NCBI GenBank assembly: GCA_036872755.1
Contig: JAVHNS010000008.1
Span: forward strand, 434,001 to 498,000
DNA length: 64,000 bases
Direction of reading: 5' to 3'
Source of the DNA: Orbilia blumenaviensis
Taxonomy: Eukaryota > Ascomycota > Orbiliomycetes > Orbiliales > Orbiliaceae
Part shown: one piece after another, positions 46,785 through 59,696 of the stretch
How the letters are laid out: each line of letters begins with the position of its first letter
Position numbering within the stretch: the stretch's first letter is position 1
The notes under the pieces: generated by a model
What the model was told of the DNA's origin: nothing
Database searches by the model: none
Seen by the model: only the letters and a program-made list of their open reading frames with translations
Program-made: the position numbers and the translations under genes

Positions 46785-47810
46785 CTATTCAACTAAGATA
46801 GGCACTTTCTCGGACCCCAGAATTTCGGCAGCCGTATCGCCGGCAATATGTGGATTTCCATTCTCTTCCAAAAACGACAAGATACTCTCCCATGCGATTC
46901 CCCGCCTCATACCTGTTTCGTCGTCCCAGCTCGAGTGCATTCCTACAACCAAACCATCTCTTTTTCCAATTAGGGGCGCGCCACTATGGCCCCAGTAGGT
47001 CCAACAATCGTGCATCAATGCCCCAATTTCACTGTTATCATGCACGTCTGCGCCCTCTGATATACCCCTATATCTCCCGCTACTAATGTGCAATACATCA
47101 TAGTTTGTCTTTACTCCGGGTTTTGAAGCTTCAAGGTCTTCATCACCAGGATGGCCAATGCATACTATCGGCACGTTTTTCTTGGGTTCGTCTGGGGAGA
47201 TTGCCAAGAAAGGAAACGAAGTCCACGACGTTTCCTGAAACTCTGGCCCGTCTATGGGAGCCCCGAGTGCAGATTTGGGCTCTTGCTCTGCCACGATGAT
47301 CTGTAGAAGGGCTAGGTCCCGTTTATGGTCGTACACGATACATTTCGATTGAACAACACGACCACACGCGAAGAGCAACCATTTGACCCGGTTTTCTTCC
47401 AATTCCGCTGGATCTTCAGATACGCAGTGGGAACAGGTTAAAAGCAGCCCGGTGGGGGATATGCAAAATGCAGTTCCAGCCTCGGGCTGTGCGAAGACCA
47501 AAGTAGCCGAAAGATTGTGTCCAAGGTGCACCAGGCGCGGTTCCAGTGTTGCCAAAGTTTGTGCGGTAGACGTTCTAAGGAGTTGTTGCTTCTTTAGAAG
47601 CAAGTTTGAGTCGCTTTTGGATAGTCTTGTCGATTTTCGGGAGAGGGTTGAGAAACAGATAATAAAGGAAATCAGAGGCTGACTGATCAATGTTTTACGA
47701 ATTAGTGGATTTGGAGTATCTGAAAGTTCTTGACCAGAGGAGGGCGCCGGGGGAGATCCGGGTCCGGGTTTTCTCCGACCTTGGTTTCGGGTGATTCGCC
47801 GAGTGGCCAT
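46785..47810 (-). CDS. Trypsin-like serine protease (Trypsin_2/HtrA-type domain)
   Basis: This single exon encodes 341 residues. A chymotrypsin-fold core with the catalytic triad is visible: His128 in LTCSHCVS, Asp165 in KRDLALL, and Ser276 in YWGHSGAPLIG. The usual AAHC and GNSGGP are replaced by CSHC and GHSGAP, but the triad residues are present. An oxidation- and substrate-pocket-like segment (VPIVCIGHPG, VVGMHSSW) follows the family order. The first 80 residues are basic (RRITRNQGRRKPGPG) and may be disordered or nuclear-localising. There is no classical signal peptide, so it is probably intracellular. No PDZ domain follows. It lies in the gene-poor half of the window, 1.5 kb from the CHAT relic. 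Confidence 0.75.
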   Translation of the reverse strand: MATRRITRNQGRRKPGPGSPPAPSSGQELSDTPNPLIRKTLISQPLISFIICFSTLSRKSTRLSKSDSNLLLKKQQLLRTSTAQTLATLEPRLVHLGHNLSATLVFAQPEAGTAFCISPTGLLLTCSHCVSEDPAELEENRVKWLLFACGRVVQSKCIVYDHKRDLALLQIIVAEQEPKSALGAPIDGPEFQETSWTSFPFLAISPDEPKKNVPIVCIGHPGDEDLEASKPGVKTNYDVLHISSGRYRGISEGADVHDNSEIGALMHDCWTYWGHSGAPLIGKRDGLVVGMHSSWDDETGMRRGIAWESILSFLEENGNPHIAGDTAAEILGSEKVPILVE

Positions 47811-49299
47811 ATTTCAGAGATTAAGGAGGAAAAGAAAATGGTTATTGGGGCCAGATATAAGGTAGTTAAGGAGCCAAGGATTATATGAAGTTTACGTGAT
47901 CTATCGATAGATGGAGCGCTGAGCTGTTGGGACTTGCTACAACAACACGGCCCTGGCTCGATCCTGCTCGCTCAATGCCTCGCTACACATTTACAGTAGT
48001 TAGCGCCTAATTAGCCCGACTTAGTGAAAACCAATGAGCCAATTAATGGAGTAACTACACCAGTTGGCCGTGGAGTAACTATGGTAGAATGGGTAACTAA
48101 GTTTAAAGTCCAAGGCGTGTCAATTTTTGACTTGTCACACAAGCGTTTGACGGGAAGTCGAGTCTTTGACTGTCGGGATCGCTAAAACTACAATTTAACC
48201 CAAACTAGCTTCTAGGCAATAATATATCTGTGTGTCTGAAAAAGGACTGACTAAATTAGTCATGTAACTAAGGCCAAGGTATCCGAAATTATCACGCTGG
48301 CGTTGGGAGGACGTTAACTAGCCCTATAGACAATACGAACTTTCGACTCTGCGTTGTCTGGTTCCAACAAGGCCAATACGAACCGTTGCCCGGGTATACA
48401 TAGAAGGTCTTGTGGCTCCTGATGGAATTTATGACTCTAGCTCTCTGAATCCTAGTTACGATTGTATTAGCAAGCCAACTTGAAAGAGTATTGGTCCAAT
48501 CAAAATTGAAACACTTTTCGCATAATTCGCGTTTGCTTGCGCATGATACAAGATACAACATAGTTGGTGAAACCCGTCAGAATACTGACGCTATGAGTCG
48601 TTAACTGGGTTACACAAATTCTCTTATACTCAAAACTATATATGTTAAGGATGTAACGTTGAAGATCTCTCCTTTTATTAGTTCATTATTCGATTCTCTG
48701 GCGCGCCTGGTGTCCAGTCTCAGCCGAGGCTGGTGAATCCCCAAACACGCAAAAACAACACAAAGAACACAAGTCCACCCAAACGCTGAGAAACCCAACG
48801 AGACCAGAGGAACCTGCCGTCTTTAAATTAGTATTTTGTGTTAGGCTTTTAAAGTTAGTACAGAAAGATTTGCAAGAGAAAGAAACTTCAATCCGGCTGG
48901 GAAAGCTACGAGAGACTCTGTAATGTGACATTGCGGCAGAAACGCTGAGGTTTAAAGCTATTTACAACCTTCAAGCATGGTTCAGGCAAATTCAATAATT
49001 GAGGCTTTCAGACCACTAACATACGTCGAAAAACTCGATATATAATCGTAAAGGTCTATATAGATTTTGGGAGTTAGTTTAGGGTCCTAAATGGACATAG
49101 GCCACCGATATCAACGGATTGACAATCCTTTGCCTCGTCTGGGTCTTTCCAACTAGGAGGTCTGATAGTTCTTGTACTCCGCTCCATATTCACCTCCATG
49201 TCTTCTCCCTTCATCTCCACGACAATTCCTCTAGCTAACTCCGCAGTCCTCTCGAGCTCGCCAGTGCAAAAAACAAAACAAAACAAAATAAAATAAGGT
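47811..49299. other. Gene-poor stretch with a small pseudogene fragment
   Basis: No intact gene. The fragment at 48306-48440 is listed separately. Confidence 0.4.
48306..48440 (-). pseudogene. Second LEPDN-family fragment
   Basis: A short minus-strand frame contains RFVLALLEPDN. Its DNA matches the fragment at 32314-32600 around TCGACTyTGCGTTGTCT, with a 9-bp deletion between two short repeats of the other copy. Too short to name. Confidence 0.35.
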
Positions 49300-50425
49300 G
49301 AAAAACCTTTTACGAAGGTAACTCGCCGCTCCGTAGACACCTACTACTACACCTTCGTTGTCCGCGATGCTTTTTCTAAGAATTTTCCGATGAAAGATTT
49401 CCGCCGTATCTACGGAGTATTGATCAGAGACTTCTCGCATTGTTTCTGTAACATGTTGAAACCCTGCTGATCGAAAAGAGGTTCCTAGCTACAAAGCTTC
49501 ATCCTGTAATTCCCCAGTACCATTATCGCTTGTCGAACATGCTGAGAGATATGCAAGCTAAAGCGTGTTACTCCTGAGATCACACCCAACATGGTCTTGA
49601 ACTATTAAAGGGTTCTTTTGTCAGTCTTTGACGAGCAAAGAGCTTCGCTACGTGTCTAGAAGACCGGGTTTACCGTGACCGGCAAAACCTAAAATCTAGC
49701 AGCAGTCAAGACTGTCAAGTACCTCTTCTCTGCATGGCTAATTTAATTTTATTTTGGGAAAGTCGACCGGGAATAACTTTTTAAGCATATCGAATTTCTT
49801 TTTAGCAAACCAAAGATCCAAATGGTTTGGGGTCTCGCCCATCAATATAAAAAGAATACTACCAAGCACCCTCTTAGAAAGAATTGACTGGGAAATCTTT
49901 ATCTGTTCTTCGATGCCATCTGATGTTAGTTTTGGAGGTAAATTGACACAATTCGATCATTGGTGATTAATATTATATCACAACCAGTGGCTGCAGTATT
50001 TACAACTACAATCGCCCCCTGTATCGCTGTTGTCATCAACTCTTTGGCTGAAGGGAGTAGCGGGAAGCTTTGGAAGTGAGGCAGAAGTCGGATTCTTTCA
50101 AGTAATTTGTTGATTTTGATACTTGCATCATAACGCTGATTGGCTTTTAACCTATTAGTAGGATCAATTATGGATCGTTCGGTATGGGGGTAACAGGACT
50201 ATATAACTGCATAGCGTTGACGGTATTCGCGGCACTATGATTCCATAAGTCGAGTATATTCCAGAGCCTTCCAAACTCATCTGCAAGTTTTAGGTGGTGT
50301 AACTTGAGGCTAGATATATCGGAACAAATACAAAGCCTCAACACCGTGAAGACTCCTTGGCCTAATTCTAAAACTTCAATTGAGCCATGTGCTACCTGTA
50401 CGTATAAGAGGCGCACGGATCCGCT
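49300..50425 (-). pseudogene. CHAT-type caspase gene relic (TPR-CHAT family)
   Basis: On the minus strand, pieces of a fungal CHAT (caspase-HetF associated with TPRs) protein appear in the right order, in shifted frames. From 50416: VLELGQGV and SDISSLKLHHLKLADEFGRL. From 50156: RIRLLPHFQSFPLLPS and GAIVVVNT. From 49737 to about 49320, in one frame: REEVLDS, FAGHGKP with the catalytic His (codon 49677-49675), LAYLSACSTSDNG with the catalytic Cys (codon 49539-49537), LGTSFRSAGFQHV and EVSDQYSVDTAEIF. That last frame has five in-frame stops, several at positions where the family usually has Gln or Trp, as expected from C-to-T/G-to-A decay. Upstream TPRs were not recognised. The gene cannot encode a full protein. 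Confidence 0.8.
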
Positions 50426-53400
50426 ACTGAGGGGTGCACGGTCCTAATGAACTTTGCAGGGAATCCAAATATACCTATTTGGCGCTAGTCGGTTTTTTCT
50501 GTTCATGTCCACCAAGGTATCTTTACGCTCTCACTGTATAGACCTCGTTATATTAGTAAATGTAATCTATTTATGGGATACCATGAAACGACGGGAATCT
50601 CAAACTACAAACCCACCTGTAGCCCCCGCTGGGTCTGGCGACCACACTACAGTTTTATACTCCCAGTCTTTCTATTCAATGTATCACAAGCTTCTTGAAA
50701 TTTTCTGAATTCTGTTGTCATTCGAAACAGGCTACACCATACCCGACACATTACGCTTTAGTCTTGTTCGGTGCTATCGTGGCTGATAACAAATTGGTCC
50801 CGTACATCGGACATCTGTAGAACTAACGTGGTCCAAGTATGTTTCAGGTATACAAGCTAGTTTTAATTCGTCTTTGAATCAGTCGCTCTTACGATGCAGT
50901 TGTGACGGGAGTAAGCTCTTTGGCTACACGATAAAATACTTTAGTTAAGAGTCTCAAGGCCTTAAGGTGCAAGAAAATTTACTGTAAACCGGTACTTATG
51001 GAACATTTCTCTATCGCTGCTGGAGTGCCAGATATCTAGACAGACAACACTTGGGTTGTATGATAGCCACCTCGGTAGATAACAATCAAGACGGGGTCGA
51101 TTTTATGCAACACGCGTGTGTGGCATACTAGACCCTACTAGTTTTTGGAAGTGTAGGAGATTAATGCAAAGCGGATGGAAATTCGTGCAGCTAGGAAGGC
51201 TGCTCAACGGGAGGGCGGTAATTCAATACTGGTAATTACACCGCTGGTTTATCTTGCTACATGTAAGGACTAACTTTGTCCCTACTTCACTTGACCAACC
51301 TCGGGCTCGACTACATTTTGCATTTAGGCTAGAGCTCGACTCTATAGTCGCCTAGGTATAGGTCTATGGAAATCCAACCCCCTTGGCATGATTACCACCT
51401 CAGCAAGTTACATCGTCTGAGAGTTTCATAGCTCAGATGCTTCTCTGCTGGCTTTGTAGACGCTGTTAACGGGGAACACTGTAACTGACCAGATATCATT
51501 TTAGAATCAGCGTTGTGTTGCATTTGCACTGCAGTATACGCATAGTACCCAATGATTGATCTAGCTAGTGCTGGTGCTACGTACTACTACCTGGTATCTA
51601 TACCCAGCTAGCAAGCTGCAGGATGCAGTGTACATACATGTTGCTCGCTAGGTACATACCTAGGTATCTACACTTATAACCCTCCACCTTAGCGCCGTTC
51701 TTGAGGGCTATGTATACGTATATCCATTCTTGTAGCCTATGCGATTCGCTGTGTACCAGCCCGTGCTGTCATGAAGGGAAAGCACTCTTACATACCTAAT
51801 GTATATTATCAATACTATTACCCGAAGTTTGGACCCGTTGAGGTACAGATTAATACTTAACAGTACTATCTGCGGCATGGCCGCTATCCCGATGTAAATA
51901 CATGTGCATCCTAGAAGTATGGATCCACTTAACTTTCTCAGGATATCAGATAAAGAAACACCGCGATAAATTTATAGAGTGTCGCGTGCCTATATATATG
52001 ACGTATATACCGGCTACCTATCATCGTGCATAAGTTACTGGCTATCACGAGGGTCTGTATACATGTAGCGTTCTACTCGGTATGCTTCGGGTTTCCGAAA
52101 TTACCCACCTTAGCTTGCGTTCGTCGGCCCAATGCAGCGCAGTACGATATTCTAAGAGCGTCACCCGACCGCGTGTGGGTCTGAACTCAAGTTAAACTGT
52201 ACACACAGATGATAGTGTTTGAGAAATGGGCGCTGGCGCGTATATGCACACAAATTAGATGCATATTAGAGCCTTATATCGATATTAAGGGATATCCGGA
52301 TCCCAGGACACATAGGACCCGAGGCACGGGAGATTTGAAGTGATTTTGTGAGTTAACCGAAGAAACTGATTACTGTCCGGTACCTGCCGCTCTACACTCG
52401 TTAGGGACGCTAACGCCGGAGTCTAGCCTCCAGAAATGCGGAAGGATAGATAGTTTTCTCCTAAAAAGCCTCTTTCAAATGACACAGCTGGCCAGTCAGC
52501 GACAACTAGATATCCTGACAGGGACAAAAACTACCACCACACCAGTTTGTCTAATCTGCAGCTTAAACGTTTAAAACGATAGTTTCCACTTTAATCTAAG
52601 CGATTCCACAAAGCAAATCTTCACTACCACAGTGAGGCTCAGCCTAGCCAGGCCGGTTTGTGTGTGGAAGCCTACCTCCGGACGCGCGCTGTGGTTTGGT
52701 AGAGAGATATGTACGGAGATTTCTCACTGCGCGTTCAGTACTGCGTGGCAATAGCTCCTTGAAACTCTTCGAGATCGTCGATACTTACTACATTCAGTCT
52801 CGAGATTTCGCTGCACAGATCAATCGGTTGCATGCTAATTATATTGTCTCAAGGGCTCTACATTCTATATTGATCTTGGCCTCGTAAACCATCCTCAATA
52901 TCAGTTTCTCACCTTTCAATTCCACACGAATTATTTTTACTTAGTATTATTTCTGATTACAAAAGACGAGTGGTACATGAGTACCTCATAAATTGGATTG
53001 ACAAACATGCTTCCGGAAGCCACCGATCAAACACATTTAATTTAACCGACACGACTTGTGAGGGTCTCCTCCATGCCCAAGCCACAGTTTGGCCTTTGTT
53101 GGGATAGCTTTTTCTTCTTGCACCCTTCGAAAATGTCCGAAAGTCGGGCTTGAGTCGTGTCATGCAGCCAATTTGAATACCTCGCACGCAAATATATGTT
53201 CTTGATTCAAACCCGCGAAAGAAATGCTGCTCTGCTATTCCATCAAGACAACATGTGACCGATGTCTGATGGAACGACTAGCGGCTGAAGAGACAGCAAT
53301 GCTTTTAGTTTTGGGGGCATTCATGCAAATTTCACTCGTGCTTTTTGGCCTGCATGAGAAGTAGTCATACCGTTAACCGCCCGGCTGTAGCTATCCCCTT

Positions 53401-54482
53401 GGTTACAGAAATCCTATGGCTTTCCCGTAATCACGAGAACGAGCTTACGACATCTATCTATTCTATTGGTAGGCTTCTTTCTTTCTTGCAAATTGGTGGC
53501 CCTTATTCATTACCAAACTTCAAAACTTCTTTGTCAAATAGTATACTTACAAACACCAGATACAAGGCTATCTATCCACTAATGGATCGACAAAAACGAA
53601 TTTTCACAGGATTAAATTGTCCCCGTCCTGACGGCCCAAGATATCCGATAATAGCGGGCTTCGAGATATCTCCTCGAAGATACATATTGTGGGTACTATG
53701 AGTCTTAAATCAGGATTCCCGGAAAATCGTCGACAAATCCGGCTTTGGGGAGGTTAATCTTGGATGCTTAGTGGACAACTAGGCTGCGTCATGGCCAGCC
53801 ATGACACAGTCTCGTCTCCCCTAACACCAGGCTGGTAACGCCTCGTCGACAGCCATAACGGCTTTTTTTTCTTTTGACTACATATATAAGTATGCAAACT
53901 ACAGCTAGAACCCCGAATCCACGTTTCCGATTTTATGATCATCCACTTCTAAACTATCCCTCTCCAGTAGTCTAGCTGCAATTTGTGAAATCCTTAGCAT
54001 TAGTGCAGTTTTTCGTGGAGGCAACAGCAAAAAGCCATCATTATTCCGAGTTTCATGTTTATAGGCACTTATTTTGCCATTTATCTATCATCAAGATCCT
54101 AAACCGAAGCACAAAATTATATGCCGAGTTCGGATTCCCGAAGGCAGTTGATCAGGCTCCGTGCGGCTGGGCAAGGCACACTATACTGCTCCAGTAACTG
54201 CACAACCAGTCGACTGATAGTCTGTAACGGCGAGATTGAATCTATAATATTGTCGTGACAACATAATATTGTTGTCCCTACACCCAAAGAGCCAACTTGT
54301 ATCATCAGAAAGGTAATTCAGCATTGCCACATACAATGAAGTGTGATTTGGCCCATTGAAATCCCCTTTGGGTCATCCACTGCAGGATATTTGCTAAATT
54401 TACATACTGGCATAGCAAAGACTTCTAGACTGTCTGGGTTTTAGACGTACGGCCGTGCCGAGCAACAGATACAAAGCCGAAA
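50426..54482. other. Gene-free stretch
   Basis: About 4 kb with no supported gene. Scattered TACCTAGGTA-like palindromes (51590-51670). Longer frames at 52660-52887 and 53345-53701 have no domain features. It may contain decayed TPR sequence of the CHAT relic that I could not recognise. Confidence 0.35.
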
Positions 54483-56635
54483 ATGGGCGCCTCAATATGG
54501 GCGATCCTAGTTGGGATTGACTACTACCAACCAGGCGACCAAAGGCCCGATATCGAATTTCCTGATCTGAAAGGCTGTGTGGAAGATATAAACCAAATAG
54601 AAGCGATGCTACGGGACCTACCTGGACCCAAATTGCTTGATATACGTCGCTTGACAGCCTCGGCCCCGGATAATGGTGGGGATGAACCAAAAGAGCCCCC
54701 AGACGAAAGACCAACTTATGCGAATATTGTCGAGGCATTTGAGAGAGTAATACGAGATGCTCATGAGGATGACATTATCTATATACACTACTCCGGTCAT
54801 GGCGCACAGGTTAAGACGATCTTCTCAGACTTAAAGGATAATGGTCTAGACGAAGTGCTTGTCCCTATGGATATCTCGTGTGGTGGACGCTACCTCAGAG
54901 ACGTGGAGCTCGCAGGTCTGCTTGAAAAAATGGTCGCAAAAAAACTTGTAGTTACACTTATCCTGGACTCTTGTCACTCCGGGGTGCAAACCGCGGCCGC
55001 CACGATGGTCATAGAAATATAAGAGGGATTTCAAAGATTGACCAAATAACGCTTGAGCATGACCTGTCCGTTGTGTCCTCTACGGTACAGGAACTCGGCA
55101 CTACGTGGAAAAAGTATCCCCGCACTCGGAAGCGCGGGGTGAAAGTTGAAAATCATTGGCAACTTGAACCTCGAGGATATTCCTTCCTCGCCGCTTGCAG
55201 TGTGAACGAATCCGCGGTAGAAGATATGTTTGAGGGCAAAGTCCAGGGCGTTCTGACCTACAATCTAATATCTACTATCAAAACAAACGGCTCCACAGAC
55301 CTCACATATTACGACTTGCGCGCCCTTGTTAGCGCAAAGATTAGAAAACAGGAACAAACGTTGGTGTTGGGTGGCGAAGGGGACCGTTTGTTCCTTTCAC
55401 CTAAACGGCGCGAACTTATGTATATGGTTTCCATTACTGAGTTCGAGCCGGGAACTGGCACTGTTCACCTAGACGCTGGTCTAGCTCACGGTATCTGCAA
55501 GGGCGTTACGGTCGACGTATGGCCTTCTTCGTGTTCCCATTTTCGAGATTCCGAGAGAAGGGCACTTCTTGAAATATCAAAAGTGGAAGAAATAACATCA
55601 ACTGCCAAGATAGTTGAATGGTATACCGACTCCGAAACCGAAAAGAAGCTTGAAAGAGGTTTCCTAGGACAACTCCGGAGCCTTCCTCAACAACCAGTGT
55701 ATCTGGATTCGTCTATACCGCCCTGCGATATGGCTACGCTAAGAAACGAATTGCGGAAACACAAAGCTGCCCTATCTGAGAATCCAAAGAAATCAACATT
55801 TCGAGTTTGTATCCGCAACGGCAGCTATTTTATAACGGGCGGGTGTAAGCCACTTTTAAATGCAGTACCACCATTACCTGTTAATACCGACAATGCCACC
55901 GAAAAGTTGATACGGCGTCTAGCGCACTTGACAAGGTATTACGATATTTTGGGGTTGCAACCAAATGAACCTGAGCTGTGGGTTGCTTCCGGAATAGAGA
56001 AAGAACCACTGAAAATCCCACGAGCAGCCACCTGGTACAGCGCTCGCGAGCTGCCAACTAACCCTATCTACACGACTTCCTACGAAATTTCCGAAAATAA
56101 AAAAATCGTTCTTCGTTTAACAAATGAGTCTGAATGCCGGAAGTATGTTACGATAATAGCCCTCGATTCAGAATGGGGCGTTGAGCAAATATTTCCAACA
56201 GCTCCTGGTGTACATAACAAGCCCTTAGAGGCTACCGAGTCAATACGCCTCCCACTCGACATAATTTTGCCATCAGATGCACGGCCAGGCCAGACAACTG
56301 ATACCCTCAAAGTCATTGTTACAACGGAACCTGCCAATTTTCGATGGCTTGGGATCCCAAGTCTTGCGGACTTAGAAAATTGTGCGACAACTACACGTCA
56401 ACGTGGGACTGCTACCAAACCTAGCGGCCCCCTCAAGGAGCTGTATGAAGTCATGACGGATCGGAAACTACGCGCGATTAAATACCTCCCCATAACCTCT
56501 AAATGGAACTCAAAAAACCTAAATGTAAAAATACCACTGGATAATCCTACCTCGCCATACATCGATGAAACAGATGAGGGAGATGATACAACAGGCGAAA
56601 AATCGACAGGTACATTCTCTACTCCATCTAGCTAG
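54483..56635 (+). pseudogene. Caspase-like (C14) protein gene, frameshifted at the active site
   Basis: From the ATG at 54483 the frame encodes an intact caspase-fold N-terminus: WAILVGIDYYQPG, DLKGCVEDINQIE, HYSGHG with catalytic His106, and LILDSCHSG with catalytic Cys164. Three bases later the frame runs into a stop at 55020. The rest continues without interruption one base off, from about 54983 to 56635: SFLAACSVNESA, VLTYNLI and GDRLFLS complete the caspase domain, then a C-terminal region of about 400 residues. The break is in a run of four G (54981-54984), where five would keep the frame. I tried short introns there and none restores it. It is a paralogue of the gene at 59697. Either a real mutation or a sequencing error. 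Confidence 0.8.
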
Positions 56636-59600
56636 ATGGACTAGCTGGAAGCGCCCCAACCTAGTGCTGAGGAACATTCAAACTGTAGAGGGCTGGCCCG
56701 TTAGTAGTAACAAATTTCTCAGGTTATCAACAAGTTAATAACAGCATGAATTAATATAATTCTAAATTAGCATTTTTATCCTTCATTTAAATTGTAATAC
56801 ATACTTAGGTATATCTCGCGCGGTCTTATATTATATACCTTTGTGACGCATTTTAGCTACCATATATACCGTACGAGATTTTGGCTGGTTTCTAGAGACA
56901 TTCTGTACAAAAAAGAGAACCTCAAACAGTATAGATAATAAGTTAAAGGAAAGTAAGAAGGTCTGCTTTCTTCATAAAAAATTTTAATATTCGGAAGCAG
57001 TCCTAGAAAAATACCCAAAACCCTTACAGTATTTAATAGAAACCTAGATAGGCCTGGTCTCGGGGCCCAGGCACACCCAAAGTCGTTGCAGATTGCCTAT
57101 GATATGCGCCCATGTGCACAAAAACAACGCAAGGGACGCTGTAGCACTGCAGCGCCTCCAGATTGTGGAATTTATTGCTTATTACATGTACGCAGTCTAA
57201 TGGAATTGGAATATTTTAATACTACGGAGGAACAAGCGAGACCTATGCGCTGAGGCAACCCAAAAAGTCTTGATGTTCAAAATTTAAGATTTCTGTGGGG
57301 TTGTGTCGACATGTCCCGCGCGATGTCGTCCCGCCCATATGGTCTCCGCAAATGGTTCTCTCAAAAGTGGCATATACGCGAGCTGTCAACTAGCCTGGTC
57401 GAGGATCCTTTTTATCGATATGATAAGCTTATAAGAAAGGAACACCTTTGAAAGTATGGTCCACATTAGGAAGAAAGTTGATCGTCGGGTATCTCTACAA
57501 CTCTCCGCAAATTTAAGATTAATATACTTCCAACAATCGGTGGGCTTGTTAGAAGGCTAATTCATGTTCACTGCGATTATAGTATTAATTCAAATAGTGA
57601 CTACAACTTCTATTCTAAGCAGTAAATGAAGTTATGGGGGAATGAACCGCGAGTACCCTTCCGCGAAACATATTGGCATCAGATATGGTGGTTTCTTGCC
57701 CCCCTCACCAAATCGCCCGTGCGCAGCTGCGAGAAAAAAAATCGAAAACTACGGTCTCGGAATTACTAGACCAAAAAACTGCGTGGTGAAACCTTCCACC
57801 TATAGAAATAGGCAATGATGGATTGCGGAGTTGTCCGAGTATCAAGACCCAAATCTGGAGATCGCATCACCTTTCAGCATTTAGCATACATATTACTCTG
57901 GGTAGAGCTCCTCCAAGGTAGCGTGAGTGCATGCGCAAACAATTTGGTGAGACTATCTGCCCGTCGATACTTGCGACTGGGCACACCAACCAGGGTCAAT
58001 TTCGAAGCTATGCGTATCTGCAGTTCCACAACGTACGTGAGCAAAATTCCATGACTCTCACCTGGCTAGGCGCTCCTCCAATATATTCACGAGATAAATA
58101 GACCCAGATATATAGATCATGAGACTGACGTATCCCCAGTATCACTCACAACTGGTACAGCCGTGCAGCCGTAACCAAGATTTTTCATACAGCCTAGATT
58201 AAAACCAATCGTAAGAGTCGACAGTAAAACAAGACGTGGATACTCTGTAGTATCCTAGTAGCGTCACCAGTACCTTGACTGTGTAGCTACGTTGTATGTT
58301 GTCTCAGAGTTTTCATGTGTACCGTGCATGTACGCTGATGCTGCAAGTTAACGCGGCTGGCTGGCTTCAGGATTGTGAGAATCAGAGCATACCATTTATG
58401 CCCACAATAGTGACCATTGAAAAGGCTTTCATGAGGATATGTACATATAGTGCCAGCTGTTCGAGCATTTGGCGTTATGATTCCGACCCTTGTAATAATT
58501 TTCAGGCTGAAAATCCCGAGGCTTAGATCCCTGTAGCTGGACCAGCATATCCCCTTGCCGATATGCGACATAACTATCTCGTGGCGGGTATCTGCTCTCT
58601 GGTCGGCAAGTAGTCATGCATGAAGCTAGTAATTCAGGTTCTTGAACATGTTCGAACACGGGATCAGGTTGCGCATGCAACGCATTTGAGCTACAGTTGC
58701 ACATGGTAGCCTTGAATTCAGTGCATCGGGAAAATTCGTACATTTATGTGCAAAATGTAACGTAACTGGTTTAAAGGTATATTGTAGTGGTCTCGTTGGT
58801 TATCGTAGCAAAATATTCTTAGAAACGCCTAGCATCTGCAATAACACGTCGGCTGCAGAAATATTTGCATTGTGAATTGGCTTCCCTTGAACATATCATT
58901 CGGATATAACATTCTGTACTCTGTGCCACCTAGTCTGCTTCACAAGTCCGGCTACATTTTTTTTGAGACAAAGGCTCTGAATGGCTATGGCATTTAACAG
59001 TGCTATCCAAAATGTATTATGAGATACTGGATTAATATTCTATTATATCTGATTATATTCAGCTTAGCCAGTCTAGTACCCGTGAATTGGAGATTATATA
59101 CTTTAACGAGGCCAAATGATAGACTGCCGCTCCATTTAGCCATTGTAGAGTACCCCAGCACCACGTAATGCGTAGTTCCATGTGCCATAGCGCTGTATAT
59201 ACATAGGCTGACTCTTTCCACCAGCGCCTGGATCCAGGATTAGATAGAAATACAGCGAAAGATCGAAACATAAGCGTTGTTAATCACCGGGATTTTTCTA
59301 CATTGCATTGTTACAACACCGATACCCTGCCACAAGGGCTCATTCCGAGACAAACTCTTCAAATTGTGCCAGTATTCAGTCTAGTGAACCCTAATTGTGC
59401 GAACAAGCCAGTATTACGATGTATTCCTTTACCACGAGTCAAAATTAAGCAGAACCAACTCAGTATAATATTACATGCCATTCTTCTGCACCATCGGCGA
59501 AACCACTTCGGAAAGAAATCGAGCTACTCTAATTATACCCACCACACTCAACATTAATATTCGCAACAACATCTAGCATTCACGATGTAAGTAGGGAAAT

Positions 59601-59696
59601 AATGTATTTCCATACATATATAAATAAGTGTGTGTGTACCGATTGAACAATGGAACCGAAGCTTACATTACGCATGTACGGTATTCATAGACTATT
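56636..59696. other. Gene-free stretch
   Basis: About 3 kb between the two caspase-like genes. No supported gene. I looked for a gasdermin-like or NLR partner frame and saw none. Confidence 0.35.

Noticed and set aside
53345..53701. 118-codon plus-strand frame
   Set aside because: No motif, atypical composition and no homology I recognise; probably a chance frame in gene-free DNA.
54981..55060. Short intron or programmed frameshift in the first caspase-like gene
   Set aside because: The only GT-AG option (a 38-nt stretch ending at GTCATAG) gives the wrong phase and meets a stop at once; no slippery site with a downstream structure was seen.
56636..59696. Gasdermin-like partner gene between the two caspase-like genes
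   Set aside because: I searched because fungal caspase-clan proteases can pair with gasdermins, but no frame here has a plausible length or motif.
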